Translations under genes and position numbers: made by a program
The notes under the pieces: generated by a model
The model's input: the letters and a program-made list of their open reading frames with translations, nothing else
Databases searched by the model: none
What the model was told of the DNA's origin: nothing
Origin: Holophagaceae bacterium
GTDB taxonomy: Bacteria; Acidobacteriota; Holophagae; Holophagales; Holophagaceae
Assembly (NCBI GenBank): GCA_003158505.1
Contig: PMJK01000057.1
Coordinates: forward strand, 10,277 to 24,448
Length of the DNA: 14,172 nt
Direction of reading: 5' to 3'
Shown here: positions 6,849 to 13,341 of the stretch, piece by piece
Layout: each line of letters starts with the position of its first letter
Numbering within the stretch: position 1 is the first letter of the stretch

Positions 6849-7994
6849 TTACTTCCACCTGGGGAATGGGTAGATGGCCTTTTTGGTCGCGAACCGGGAA
6901 GGCAGGATCGTTTCGTAGTTTCCTGAGATGATCTGCTCCACGAGCATCTGATGGTTGTTCTGGTTGTTGAACCCGTCGTAGTCCGCGAACTGGACTTCGC
7001 CCATCACGCCATTCCACTTGCCCGCCTTCAGTCCATCCCGGGTCTTGGCGCGGTCCCCACCGGAGGCCCTGGCGGTTTCCGCCATGATCACCATCGAAGC
7101 ATAGGCACAGGCCGCATGGTAGGAGGGTTCCTTGCCGAACCTGGCCTTGTATCGCTTCCCGAACTCTTTCGCGCCAGGCCAGTTCACGTCCTCCGTCCAC
7201 TGGGTGCATGAAATCACGTTCTCAGAGACGGCCCGCTCATTCGCGAACTCGGCGGTCGTGAAGCCGGCCCCGGCCCCCAGGAAGGCCTGGGGTTGGAGCC
7301 CCACTTCCCGGGACTGCCGCATCAGCAGGATGGCGTCAGCCACATAGGACACCATGAAGACGAGGTCGGGATTCTTGGACTTGATCTGGGCCAGGGTGGA
7401 TCGGTAGTCGGCCGAGCCCTTCGGATAAGCCACATCGGCCACGACCTGCATCCCCTTCTTGGCCACATAGTCCTTCGCGGTATTTGAGGTGGACGTGCCG
7501 AAATCGGTGTTCTCGTAGATGAAGGCGATGCTTTTGGGCTTCCCCAGGGAGGTCGCCGCATCAATGAGGCTGGAAGCGTACTTGTCGGCGGGGGCATTCA
7601 TCCGGAACACGTTCTTGAAACCCTGCCGGGTGATCTCCTCCTTCGCAGCGGCCGGAATCAGGAGGGGCACCCGGTACTTCTCTGCAAGCCGGGCCACAGC
7701 GTTCGAGCAGGCCGACGTGTAGGGCCCCACCACGCCCACCACGTTGTCGCGGGTCGCCAGTTTCTCCATGGCGCTCATGGAGATCTGGGGTTTGCCCGTA
7801 TCGTCCTCCCAGACCAGCTGAAGGCTGAACCCCTTCTTCTTCAGGTCCTCTTCCGCGAGTTTGATGCCATTGGTGATGTTCTCGCCGATGGGGGCTTCCG
7901 GACCACTCATGGAATTGATGACGCCAATCTTCTGCGCCATGACACAGGGAGATAGCGCCAGGATGGCGCCCAGGGCTAGCAGGTGCTTTCGCAT
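6849..7994 (-). CDS. livK: Branched-chain amino acid-type ABC transporter, periplasmic substrate-binding protein
   Basis: A 381-residue type I periplasmic binding protein (peripla_BP_6/LivK type). Residues 1-20 form a signal peptide: MRK, a hydrophobic stretch, then cleavage after VMA before QKIGV. C17 is not in a lipobox (SPC), so the mature protein should be soluble in the periplasm. The opening IGVINSMSGPEAPIGENITN, the stretch GVVGPYTSACSNAVA and the middle FIYENTDFGTSTSNTAKDYV follow the family pattern. It would deliver leucine, isoleucine or valine, or a related ligand, to LivHM; relatives bind other amino acids, amides or aromatic acids, so the ligand is not fixed by sequence. TGGAG lies five bases before the ATG. 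It is the first gene of the operon. Confidence 0.93.
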   Translation of the reverse strand: MRKHLLALGAILALSPCVMAQKIGVINSMSGPEAPIGENITNGIKLAEEDLKKKGFSLQLVWEDDTGKPQISMSAMEKLATRDNVVGVVGPYTSACSNAVARLAEKYRVPLLIPAAAKEEITRQGFKNVFRMNAPADKYASSLIDAATSLGKPKSIAFIYENTDFGTSTSNTAKDYVAKKGMQVVADVAYPKGSADYRSTLAQIKSKNPDLVFMVSYVADAILLMRQSREVGLQPQAFLGAGAGFTTAEFANERAVSENVISCTQWTEDVNWPGAKEFGKRYKARFGKEPSYHAACAYASMVIMAETARASGGDRAKTRDGLKAGKWNGVMGEVQFADYDGFNNQNNHQMLVEQIISGNYETILPSRFATKKAIYPFPRWK

Positions 7995-8036
7995 GGCTAC
8001 TCCAGAGCAAAGGGAGTTTGGTTGGTTGGTGGTGGG

Positions 8037-8066
8037 ATTCTACACTCAGCGATTAACCCCTGACCA
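8037..8066 (-). promoter_or_regulatory. Promoter candidate for the liv operon
   Basis: On the minus strand TAGAAT (8042-8037) is a good -10 match (5 of 6), and TGGTCA (8066-8061) is a moderate -35 match (4 of 6) with an 18-base spacer. The livK ATG lies about 43 bases downstream of the -10. The -35 overlaps the edge of the large inverted repeat at 8064-8101. The AACCAACC-type run between -10 and the start codon is probably untranslated leader. Confidence 0.35.
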
Positions 8067-8101
8067 CGAAACCTGCGGAAACTGCACCGCAGGTTCCGTG
8101 G
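8064..8101. repeat. Large inverted repeat / stem-loop upstream of livK
   Basis: Two 15-base arms, CCACGAAACCTGCGG (8064-8078) and CCGCAGGTTCCGTGG (8087-8101), pair at 14 of 15 positions around an 8-base loop. It lies in the 165-base gap between the ModF-like ATPase gene and livK. It could end transcription of the ATPase gene, although no T-tract follows on either strand, or be an operator next to the liv promoter, whose -35 candidate it touches. The structure is certain from the bases; its role is not. Confidence 0.6.
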
Positions 8102-8127
8102 GAGAGGATGGTATCTCCCGTATCCTC
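8100..8127. repeat. Two competing small stem-loops beside the large inverted repeat
   Basis: GGGAGA (8100-8105) can pair with TCTCCC (8114-8119), while GAGGAT (8104-8109) can pair with ATCCTC (8122-8127). The two pairings exclude each other and the first also competes with the outer pair of the large hairpin. Six-base stems are short and could be chance; together with the large repeat they make this gap unusually structured. Confidence 0.3.
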
Positions 8128-8159
8128 AGCGACAACCACTCATGGCAAGTCCCGAGCTG

Positions 8160-9023
8160 TCACCCTCCTCCACACTGGGCCGAGTAATAGCCTCCGTGCT
8201 GTTGCAGCACCACCTCTGCTCCGTAGAGGATCGAGAGATTGTTCGAGGTGAGCACGTCCTGTTTGGGGCCTTCGAGGAAGACACGGCCCTCTCTCAGCAG
8301 GATCACCCGCTGGATCTGAGGCAGAATCTCCTCGATGTGATGGGTCACCAGCAGGATGGTCTTTCCTTGCCGGGCGATCTCCTGAAGCATCGTCAGGAAG
8401 TGCTGCCGGGCCACCAGGTCAAGGCCCGTGGTGGGCTCGTCCAGCAGGAGTGCCCTGGGATCAGGCGCCAGGGCCCGGGCGATGAGGATGCGCCGGGCCT
8501 CGCCCGTCGACATCTCGTCGATTCGCTTGCCGGCGAGGTGCCCCGCACCCACCATGGCGAGGGCCCTGTCCGTTCGCTCAGCCATGGCGGGGGTGACCTT
8601 TTGATGGGAGAAGACCCCATGGCTCGCGAAAAATCCCGACACGACCAGATCCCGCCCACTCCTTCGCCCGCCTCCATTCGCGACGATAAAGGACTGGTGG
8701 AGGTCGGCTGAAACAATCCCAAGTTGGGAACGAAGCTCGAACAAGTCCCACCGGTCCCGATCCAGGATTCGAATCGGTCTGGCATCCTCGCGATGGAGCA
8801 GCGGATAGTCCTGTTTGTTCACCAACCGGATCAGCGAGGACTTCCCGCACCCATTGGGCCCGAGAATGGCCGTGTGCTCACCTTCCCGGATGTCGAAGGT
8901 GAGGTCGTCGAGAACGGCCCTACCCCCTCGGATCACCGTCGCATGATGGAGGGTGAGCAGGGGCGCGGTAGGCCTCATGCCGGCCGATGGCGGCAAGGAA
9001 TCCTGAAATGGTTGATCCTGCAT
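8160..9023 (-). CDS. Stand-alone ABC ATPase of the ModF/YlmA (COG1119-like) type
   Basis: A 287-residue single ABC ATPase. Walker A is GPNGCGKSS (55-63), the signature is MSTGEARR (171-178), Walker B is ALLLDEP (191-197) and the switch histidine is H228 in LLVTHHIEE. The STGE form of the signature and the stretch VVSGFFASHGVFS are typical of ModF/PhrA/YlmA-type ATPases. No permease or binding protein gene adjoins it, as is common for this group, so its partner and substrate are unknown. Escherichia coli ModF has two such domains; this has one. The start is uncertain: ATG codons stand at 9059, 9029, 9023 and 8978. I chose 9023 because AGG lies about six bases upstream, while 9059 would overlap the start of the divergent gene. 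Downstream is the large inverted repeat. Confidence 0.82.
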   Translation of the reverse strand: MQDQPFQDSLPPSAGMRPTAPLLTLHHATVIRGGRAVLDDLTFDIREGEHTAILGPNGCGKSSLIRLVNKQDYPLLHREDARPIRILDRDRWDLFELRSQLGIVSADLHQSFIVANGGGRRSGRDLVVSGFFASHGVFSHQKVTPAMAERTDRALAMVGAGHLAGKRIDEMSTGEARRILIARALAPDPRALLLDEPTTGLDLVARQHFLTMLQEIARQGKTILLVTHHIEEILPQIQRVILLREGRVFLEGPKQDVLTSNNLSILYGAEVVLQQHGGYYSAQCGGG

Positions 9024-9057
9024 GGGCATCCTGGGACGGTGGCAAAATGGACGGTAC

Positions 9058-9288
9058 ATGAAAAGATTCGAATTTCAGCTGAGGATCTCTGCGGAGAGAT
9101 ACCTGGACTACTACCGCGGCACCGTCCGCCAGGTGGTGGTCCGTTGCCCAGACGGAGTGAGCATCCAGTTCCCCGCCTCCCTGCTGCAACCCTTCGTCAC
9201 CTCCGAGGGAATCCATGGGAGCTTCGTGCTGACCTGCGACGACCACAACAAGGGCGCGGATCTGCGACGATCGCCCGTCAGGAATTGA
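9058..9288 (+). CDS. DUF2835 family protein
   Basis: A 76-residue protein that reads like the DUF2835 family throughout: an amino end FEFQLRISAERYLDYYRG, then VRQVVVRCPDGVSIQFPAS, LLQPFVTSEGIHGSFVLTCD and a short tail. The family's function is unknown to me; members are small, soluble and usually about 70 residues. The ATG at 9058 is chosen because homology begins there; an in-frame ATG at 9022 would add 12 unrelated residues. The ribosome binding site is weak (GGACGG). It is divergent from the ModF-like ATPase with about 34 bases between starts, and its last 11 bases overlap the convergent gene at 9278. Confidence 0.82.
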   Translation: MKRFEFQLRISAERYLDYYRGTVRQVVVRCPDGVSIQFPASLLQPFVTSEGIHGSFVLTCDDHNKGADLRRSPVRN

Positions 9289-9655
9289 ATTCCAGCTTCT
9301 CGTACCGGGGAAACCCGATCTCAACCCATTCCTCTTTTCCTGAACGGATGATATTCCCGAAGATGAAAACCAGCGGTGCCGAGGTCAGGTCGCCGGGGTA
9401 AATCCCGATGATCCATGGGTGCGCCTCATTCAGTTCGAATCCCTCGCTCTCGCGGATCCGCTCCATCAGGCCGTTCATGTAGGCCCGGGCGTTGGTCATG
9501 GCTGATTCGAGGGAGAGGAACTGCATGCCTTCGGCATGATAGGTCCTTCCCAGGTTGCTCCGCAGGAACATGGCGGGTTCCGGCAGGAGCCGCACATGGG
9601 AGGCAGGAAAGGCCTGCTGGAGGGCCTCTCTCAGCGCTTCGACAGTGGATGTCAT
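9278..9655 (-). CDS. Conserved-looking hypothetical protein, last gene of the BMP transporter operon
   Basis: A 125-residue protein that I do not recognise. It has no membrane segment, signal peptide or cysteine. It opens with a probable helix (TVEALREALQQAF), followed by RLLPEPAMFLRSNLGRTYHA, a second helix-rich part (SAMTNARAYMNGLMERIRE), and a beta-like end with WIIGIYPGDLTSAPLVFIF and EEWVEIGFPRYEKLEF. It looks like a small alpha/beta cytoplasmic protein. A strong AGGAGG stands five bases before the ATG and overlaps the TAG stop of the upstream permease, so translation should be coupled to the transporter genes. Its tail overlaps the convergent DUF2835 gene by 11 bases. A link to nucleoside uptake or its control is inferred from position only. 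Confidence 0.82.
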   Translation of the reverse strand: MTSTVEALREALQQAFPASHVRLLPEPAMFLRSNLGRTYHAEGMQFLSLESAMTNARAYMNGLMERIRESEGFELNEAHPWIIGIYPGDLTSAPLVFIFGNIIRSGKEEWVEIGFPRYEKLEFNS

Positions 9656-9664
9656 GGGTGCCTC

Positions 9665-10612
9665 CTAGTACCGCATCTCGCGGTTGTAGGGAATGCCAAG
9701 GCTGGAGGGACCGAGCATGCGGGCCTTCCGCGTCAGGGAGAGCACCAGGATGACCAGCACGTAGGGCAGCATCACCGCAAATTCGTAGGGGAACTTGATG
9801 CCGCCGACCTGGATGGAAAGCTGGAGCGATTGGGCGAGGCTGAACAACAGCGCGCCTCCCATGATGCCAATCGGGTTCCAGCGGCCGAAGTACACGAGCG
9901 CCACGGCGATGAAACCCCGGCCGGCCACCAGATCGTCCGCGAACATCTTGGCCTGGCAGAGGGAGAGGTAGGCGCCGCCGAGCCCGGCCATGGCGCCTCC
10001 CAGCATCAGGGCCTGGTAGCGCACCCGGTTCACGTTGATGCCCATGCTGTCCGCGGCCCGGGGCGCGGTCCCGACGGCGCGGACCTTGAGGCCCCAGGGC
10101 GTCTTGAAGAGGAGGTACCAGCTGCCCGGGACCATCAGGAATGCAATGTAGACCATGGGGTTGTGGTTGAAGAGGAGGTCGCCCAGGAAGGGGATCCGAC
10201 TGAGGCCCGGGATCGCCCAGGCCGCCATGCCTTCCACCCCCGTCACGCCGCCGATGAAATGGCGGAAAAGGGTGCCGGCCACGCCCCAGCCGAACATCTG
10301 CAGCCCGATGCCCGCGATGCCCTGCTCGGCCCGGAAGGTGACCGTCACCAGGGCGAAGAGGAGGCCCAGGAGGACGCCGGCCACCATGGCGATGGCAAAC
10401 CCGATGAGAATTCCGTAGGGCGCGAGCGGGCCATCCTTGAGGAAGAAGGGGGGCAGGAAGCCCAGGAAGGCCCCCATGCACATGATGCCTTCACAGCCGA
10501 GGTTGAACACGCCTGCGCGCTGGTTGAACATCTCGCCCAGGGACGCCAGGAGCAGCGCCACCGAGAACGGCACTCCGAGCAGCAGGATGTTGTAGACGAA
10601 ACCGTGGGTCAC
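9665..10612 (-). CDS. BMP-type (nucleoside/simple sugar) ABC transporter, second permease
   Basis: A 315-residue membrane protein of the BPD_transp_2 family, like YufQ/NupQ-type permeases. It shows the early motif GVFNLGCEGIMCMGAF, the coupling loop VGTAPRAADSMGINV followed by GGAMAGLGGAYLSL, and an end rich in hydrophobic segments. The start is the GTG at 10612, whose GTGA overlaps the stop of the first permease by four bases; the frame stays open far upstream, but that part is an out-of-frame shadow of the first permease. With its partner it forms the inner membrane channel, probably for purine nucleosides or a similar ligand (inferred from the binding protein family). Confidence 0.93.
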   Translation of the reverse strand: MTHGFVYNILLLGVPFSVALLLASLGEMFNQRAGVFNLGCEGIMCMGAFLGFLPPFFLKDGPLAPYGILIGFAIAMVAGVLLGLLFALVTVTFRAEQGIAGIGLQMFGWGVAGTLFRHFIGGVTGVEGMAAWAIPGLSRIPFLGDLLFNHNPMVYIAFLMVPGSWYLLFKTPWGLKVRAVGTAPRAADSMGINVNRVRYQALMLGGAMAGLGGAYLSLCQAKMFADDLVAGRGFIAVALVYFGRWNPIGIMGGALLFSLAQSLQLSIQVGGIKFPYEFAVMLPYVLVILVLSLTRKARMLGPSSLGIPYNREMRY

Positions 10613-11727
10613 GGCTGGCCTCCCGTCTTGGCAGACTCCGGAGAAAATTTCGCCCTGAGGCGCGAGAAGAATCTGGCCGCCCGTTCCTGGGCATAGGCAT
10701 TGTTCATGTACATCTTGGCCGAGACGATGCACAGGATGATCACGCCCTGGAGGACCAGGATCATGTTCGCCGGGACCCCCGCGGAGCGCTGGGTCATGTC
10801 CGATCCCACCAGCAGGAGGCCGAAGAAAACCGCCGCCGGCACGATGCCTGCGGGATGGAGACCTCCGAAGAGGGCCACCACGATGCCTGCGAAACCGTAC
10901 CCGGAAGTGATGTTCTCGATGGCGCGGTGGTGAACGCCCGTGACTTCCACGGCCCCCGCGATCCCCGCGAAGCTCCCGGAGAGGACCATGGCCATCACCA
11001 GCGACCCCGACACATTGATCCCCGCGTAGCGCGCGGCCTTGGCCTCGGCCCCGGCAGCCCTCAGGCGGAAGCCGAAGGTGGTGTGCCAGAGAAAGAAATA
11101 GACGCAGACGCACAGGACGAGGGCCAGGATCAAGCCTGTATGGAGGCGCGTGCCGGGGATGAGGTGGCTCAGGATGGCAGATTCGGGAAGGCGCATGGAC
11201 TGGGGCGTGCCCGATCCGGTTTCGAGTTCGCCGGGGTCGATCATGGGCCCCCGTAGGAAGAAGGTGTAGAACTGGGCGGCGATGTAGTTGAGCATCACGG
11301 TGGAGAGGATCTCATTGACTCCGAGCTTGGCCCGGAGGATGCCGGCGATCCCGGCCCACAGGCCGCCGCCGATGGCGCCCGCGAGGATCACCAGGATGAG
11401 CAGGGCGTAGCGCGGCAGCCCCGGGAGGGCCAGCGCCGTGGCGGTGGCGGCCAGGATGCCCATCAGCATCTGTCCCTCGGCACCGATGTTGATGATGCCG
11501 CTGCGGAAGGCGATGGCGATTCCCAGGCCCACCAGGATCAGGGGCACGGCCCGCACGAGGATTTCAGTGATGCCGAACACGTCCTTGAAGGGGCCCGTGA
11601 AGATCGTCACGTAGGTGTCGATGGGACTCGCCCCGATGGCCTTGAGCACGATGGCCCCGAGGGCTGCGGCGGCCAGGGTGGCCAGGAGGATGACGCCTGC
11701 GCCATAGGCGATCCTGGACTTATTCAT
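10609..11727 (-). CDS. BMP-type (nucleoside/simple sugar) ABC transporter, first permease
   Basis: A 372-residue BPD_transp_2 permease of the YufP/NupP type. Key stretches are AFRSGIINIGAEGQMLMG (the family hallmark near residues 75-92), LGVNEILSTVMLNYIA, the coupling loop GAEAKAARYAGINVS, and SGYGFAGIVVALFGGLHPAG. The start ATG at 11727 overlaps the ATPase stop by 8 bases (ATGAATAA) and has a GGTGG-type site upstream; the 31 extra residues of the longer open frame to 11820 are arginine/serine-rich and read inside the ATPase gene. The carboxy tail after the last membrane segment is basic and cytoplasmic. Confidence 0.93.
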   Translation of the reverse strand: MNKSRIAYGAGVILLATLAAAALGAIVLKAIGASPIDTYVTIFTGPFKDVFGITEILVRAVPLILVGLGIAIAFRSGIINIGAEGQMLMGILAATATALALPGLPRYALLILVILAGAIGGGLWAGIAGILRAKLGVNEILSTVMLNYIAAQFYTFFLRGPMIDPGELETGSGTPQSMRLPESAILSHLIPGTRLHTGLILALVLCVCVYFFLWHTTFGFRLRAAGAEAKAARYAGINVSGSLVMAMVLSGSFAGIAGAVEVTGVHHRAIENITSGYGFAGIVVALFGGLHPAGIVPAAVFFGLLLVGSDMTQRSAGVPANMILVLQGVIILCIVSAKMYMNNAYAQERAARFFSRLRAKFSPESAKTGGQP

Positions 11728-13249
11728 CGCCCACCCCCGCCATGAGCAGACCGAGCCGCTCCCGCGTCGCCTCGAGGGAGCTGAGCACCTTGAGGATCCT
11801 GCCCTTGTAGATGACGGCAATGCGGTCCGACAGGTTCATGATTTCCTCGAGTTCCTCGGAAATGAGCAGAACGCCACCCCCCGCGCGCCGGCGAGCGAGG
11901 AGCTGGGAGTGGATGAATTCCTGGGCACCCATGTCCACGCCCCGGGTGGGGTAGACCGCCACCAGGGCCTTGGGTTCGCGGGACAGTTCCCGGGCCAGGA
12001 TCACCTTCTGGATGTTTCCCCCCGAAAGAGAGCCTCCTGCCACGGATGTGGAAGAGCACCGGATGTCGAAGGAGGCCTTGAGGGCTTCCGCGTTGCGGGC
12101 GATCTCCCCCAGCTTGAGAACCACCGACCAGCTGAACTTGGGGGTGTGGAAATCCTTGAGCACCAGATTCTCCTTCACGGAGAACTTGGGCACGATGCCT
12201 TCGTGGTGGCGGTCCTCGGGAATGTAGCCCAGGCCCGCGGTGATCATCGACCCGGGACTCTTGTTGGTCATGTCCGCGTCCAGGAAATCAACCCTGCCGG
12301 ATTCCACATGCCTGAGTCCCGTGAGGGATTCGGCGAGCTCGCGCTGGCCGTTGCCGGACACCCCGGCCAGGCCCAGGATCTCGCCCGCGTGGAGTTCCAG
12401 ATCCAGCCCGTCCAGGGCCAGATGGCCCCGGTCGCCCCGGACGTGGAGATCCCGGGCCCGGAGGACCACCCTGCCGTCCAGGCTCAGGCCTTCGTTCCGG
12501 GGAAGGTGGATCTCCCGGCCGGTCATGAGCGCGGCCAGATCCGCCGAGGTATGGTCGGCGGTCTGCCCGTTGAAGACCACGGCGCCATGCCGGAGGATGG
12601 CCACCCGGTCGGAAAGGGCCTTGACCTCGTTGAGTTTGTGGCTGATGAAGATGATGGAAAGCTCGCCCGTCATGCGCTTCAGGCGGTCGATGAGGTCGTC
12701 AGTCTCCTGAGGTGTGAGGGCCGAGGTGGGCTCGTCCAGGATGAGGAGCTGCGCACCGAAACAGAGGGTCTTGATGAGCTCGACCCGCTGTTGCTCCCCC
12801 ACGGAGAGCTGCCAGATGTAGGCGTCGGGATTCACGGGGAGTTCGTGGTGCTCAGAGACCTCCATGATCCTGGCCTTGGCCGCCTTGAGATCCAGATTCA
12901 TGAATCGATGAAGCTTCTTGAGTCCCAGGGCCACGTTCTCGGCCACGGTCATGTTGGGCACGAGCATGAAGTTCTGGTGCACCATGCCGATGCCGCGGGC
13001 ATAGGCATCGTTGGGGGTGTGGAATCGGACTTCGCGGCCGTTCAGGGTGATGGTTCCCGAATCCGGTTGGTAGAGTCCGGCCAGGATGTTCATGAGGGTG
13101 GATTTCCCGGCACCGTTCTCGCCCACCAGCGCGAGGACCTCCCCCCGCGACACTTGCATGGAGACGTTGTTGCAGGCCAGGATGCCGGGAAACCGCTTGG
13201 TGATGGCCTCGAGCTTGAGTTCGTCGAGCGGCTCGGCGGTTGTTTTCAT
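11720..13249 (-). CDS. BMP-type (nucleoside/simple sugar) ABC transporter, double ATP-binding protein
   Basis: A 509-residue protein with two ABC domains in tandem, the usual form for this importer class (YufO/NupO, RbsA-like). The first has intact Walker A GENGAGKST (43-51), signature LSVGEQQ (148-154), Walker B LLILDEPTSAL (168-178) and FISHKL. The second has a degenerate Walker A, GVSGNGQREL (296-305), without the GK[ST] lysine, an intact LSGGN (408-412), a Walker B without the acidic pair (ALVAVYPTRGVD, 428-439) and EELEE in place of the switch histidine. So only one of the two composite sites should hydrolyse ATP, which is normal in the family. AGGAG lies five bases before the ATG. The binding-protein gene lies upstream across a 92-base gap that holds a hairpin. 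Confidence 0.95.
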   Translation of the reverse strand: MKTTAEPLDELKLEAITKRFPGILACNNVSMQVSRGEVLALVGENGAGKSTLMNILAGLYQPDSGTITLNGREVRFHTPNDAYARGIGMVHQNFMLVPNMTVAENVALGLKKLHRFMNLDLKAAKARIMEVSEHHELPVNPDAYIWQLSVGEQQRVELIKTLCFGAQLLILDEPTSALTPQETDDLIDRLKRMTGELSIIFISHKLNEVKALSDRVAILRHGAVVFNGQTADHTSADLAALMTGREIHLPRNEGLSLDGRVVLRARDLHVRGDRGHLALDGLDLELHAGEILGLAGVSGNGQRELAESLTGLRHVESGRVDFLDADMTNKSPGSMITAGLGYIPEDRHHEGIVPKFSVKENLVLKDFHTPKFSWSVVLKLGEIARNAEALKASFDIRCSSTSVAGGSLSGGNIQKVILARELSREPKALVAVYPTRGVDMGAQEFIHSQLLARRRAGGGVLLISEELEEIMNLSDRIAVIYKGRILKVLSSLEATRERLGLLMAGVGDE

Positions 13250-13283
13250 GGGGACTCCTGGATGGCCTGGACAGGGCCCTCAG

Positions 13284-13325
13284 CCAAAACAACAGGCCCC
13301 GGTATGCCTGGGCATGCCGGGGCCT
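13284..13325 (-). terminator. Strong hairpin with T-rich tail after the binding-protein gene
   Basis: Arms 13294-13308 and 13311-13325 pair at 14 of 15 positions; on the transcript the left arm begins AGGCCCCGGCATGCC and one A-C mismatch interrupts the stem. The next transcribed bases are GTTGTTTTGG, a broken T-tract. It lies between the binding-protein stop and the ATPase start in the same operon. A partial terminator or messenger-stabilising stem would let binding protein be made in excess over the translocator. Confidence 0.55.
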
Positions 13326-13341
13326 TGGATCCGGTGATGCC

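Noticed and set aside
5766..6926. 386-residue plus-strand open frame across livM, livH and livK
   Set aside because: It runs opposite three well-supported genes and across their boundaries, with a charged, repetitive make-up typical of antisense frames.
8015..8035. GTTG-type short tandem run in the livK leader
   Set aside because: Only about three imperfect units; no sign of a functional repeat or phase-variable tract.
9057..9060. CATG in which ATG codons on both strands overlap, as if the ATPase and DUF2835 genes shared a start site
   Set aside because: The residues of the ATPase frame before 9023 look unlike protein homology and no ribosome binding site precedes 9059; a shorter ATPase start is more likely.
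9536..10696. 386-residue plus-strand open frame opposite the permeases
   Set aside because: Antisense to two clear membrane proteins; high content of H, E, G and D and no domain.
9426..11113. Long minus-strand frames upstream of or overlapping the second permease, including an extended amino terminus to 11113
   Set aside because: The extra residues are R/G/H/P-rich, out of frame with the first permease, and the GTGA overlap at 10609-10612 gives a natural start.
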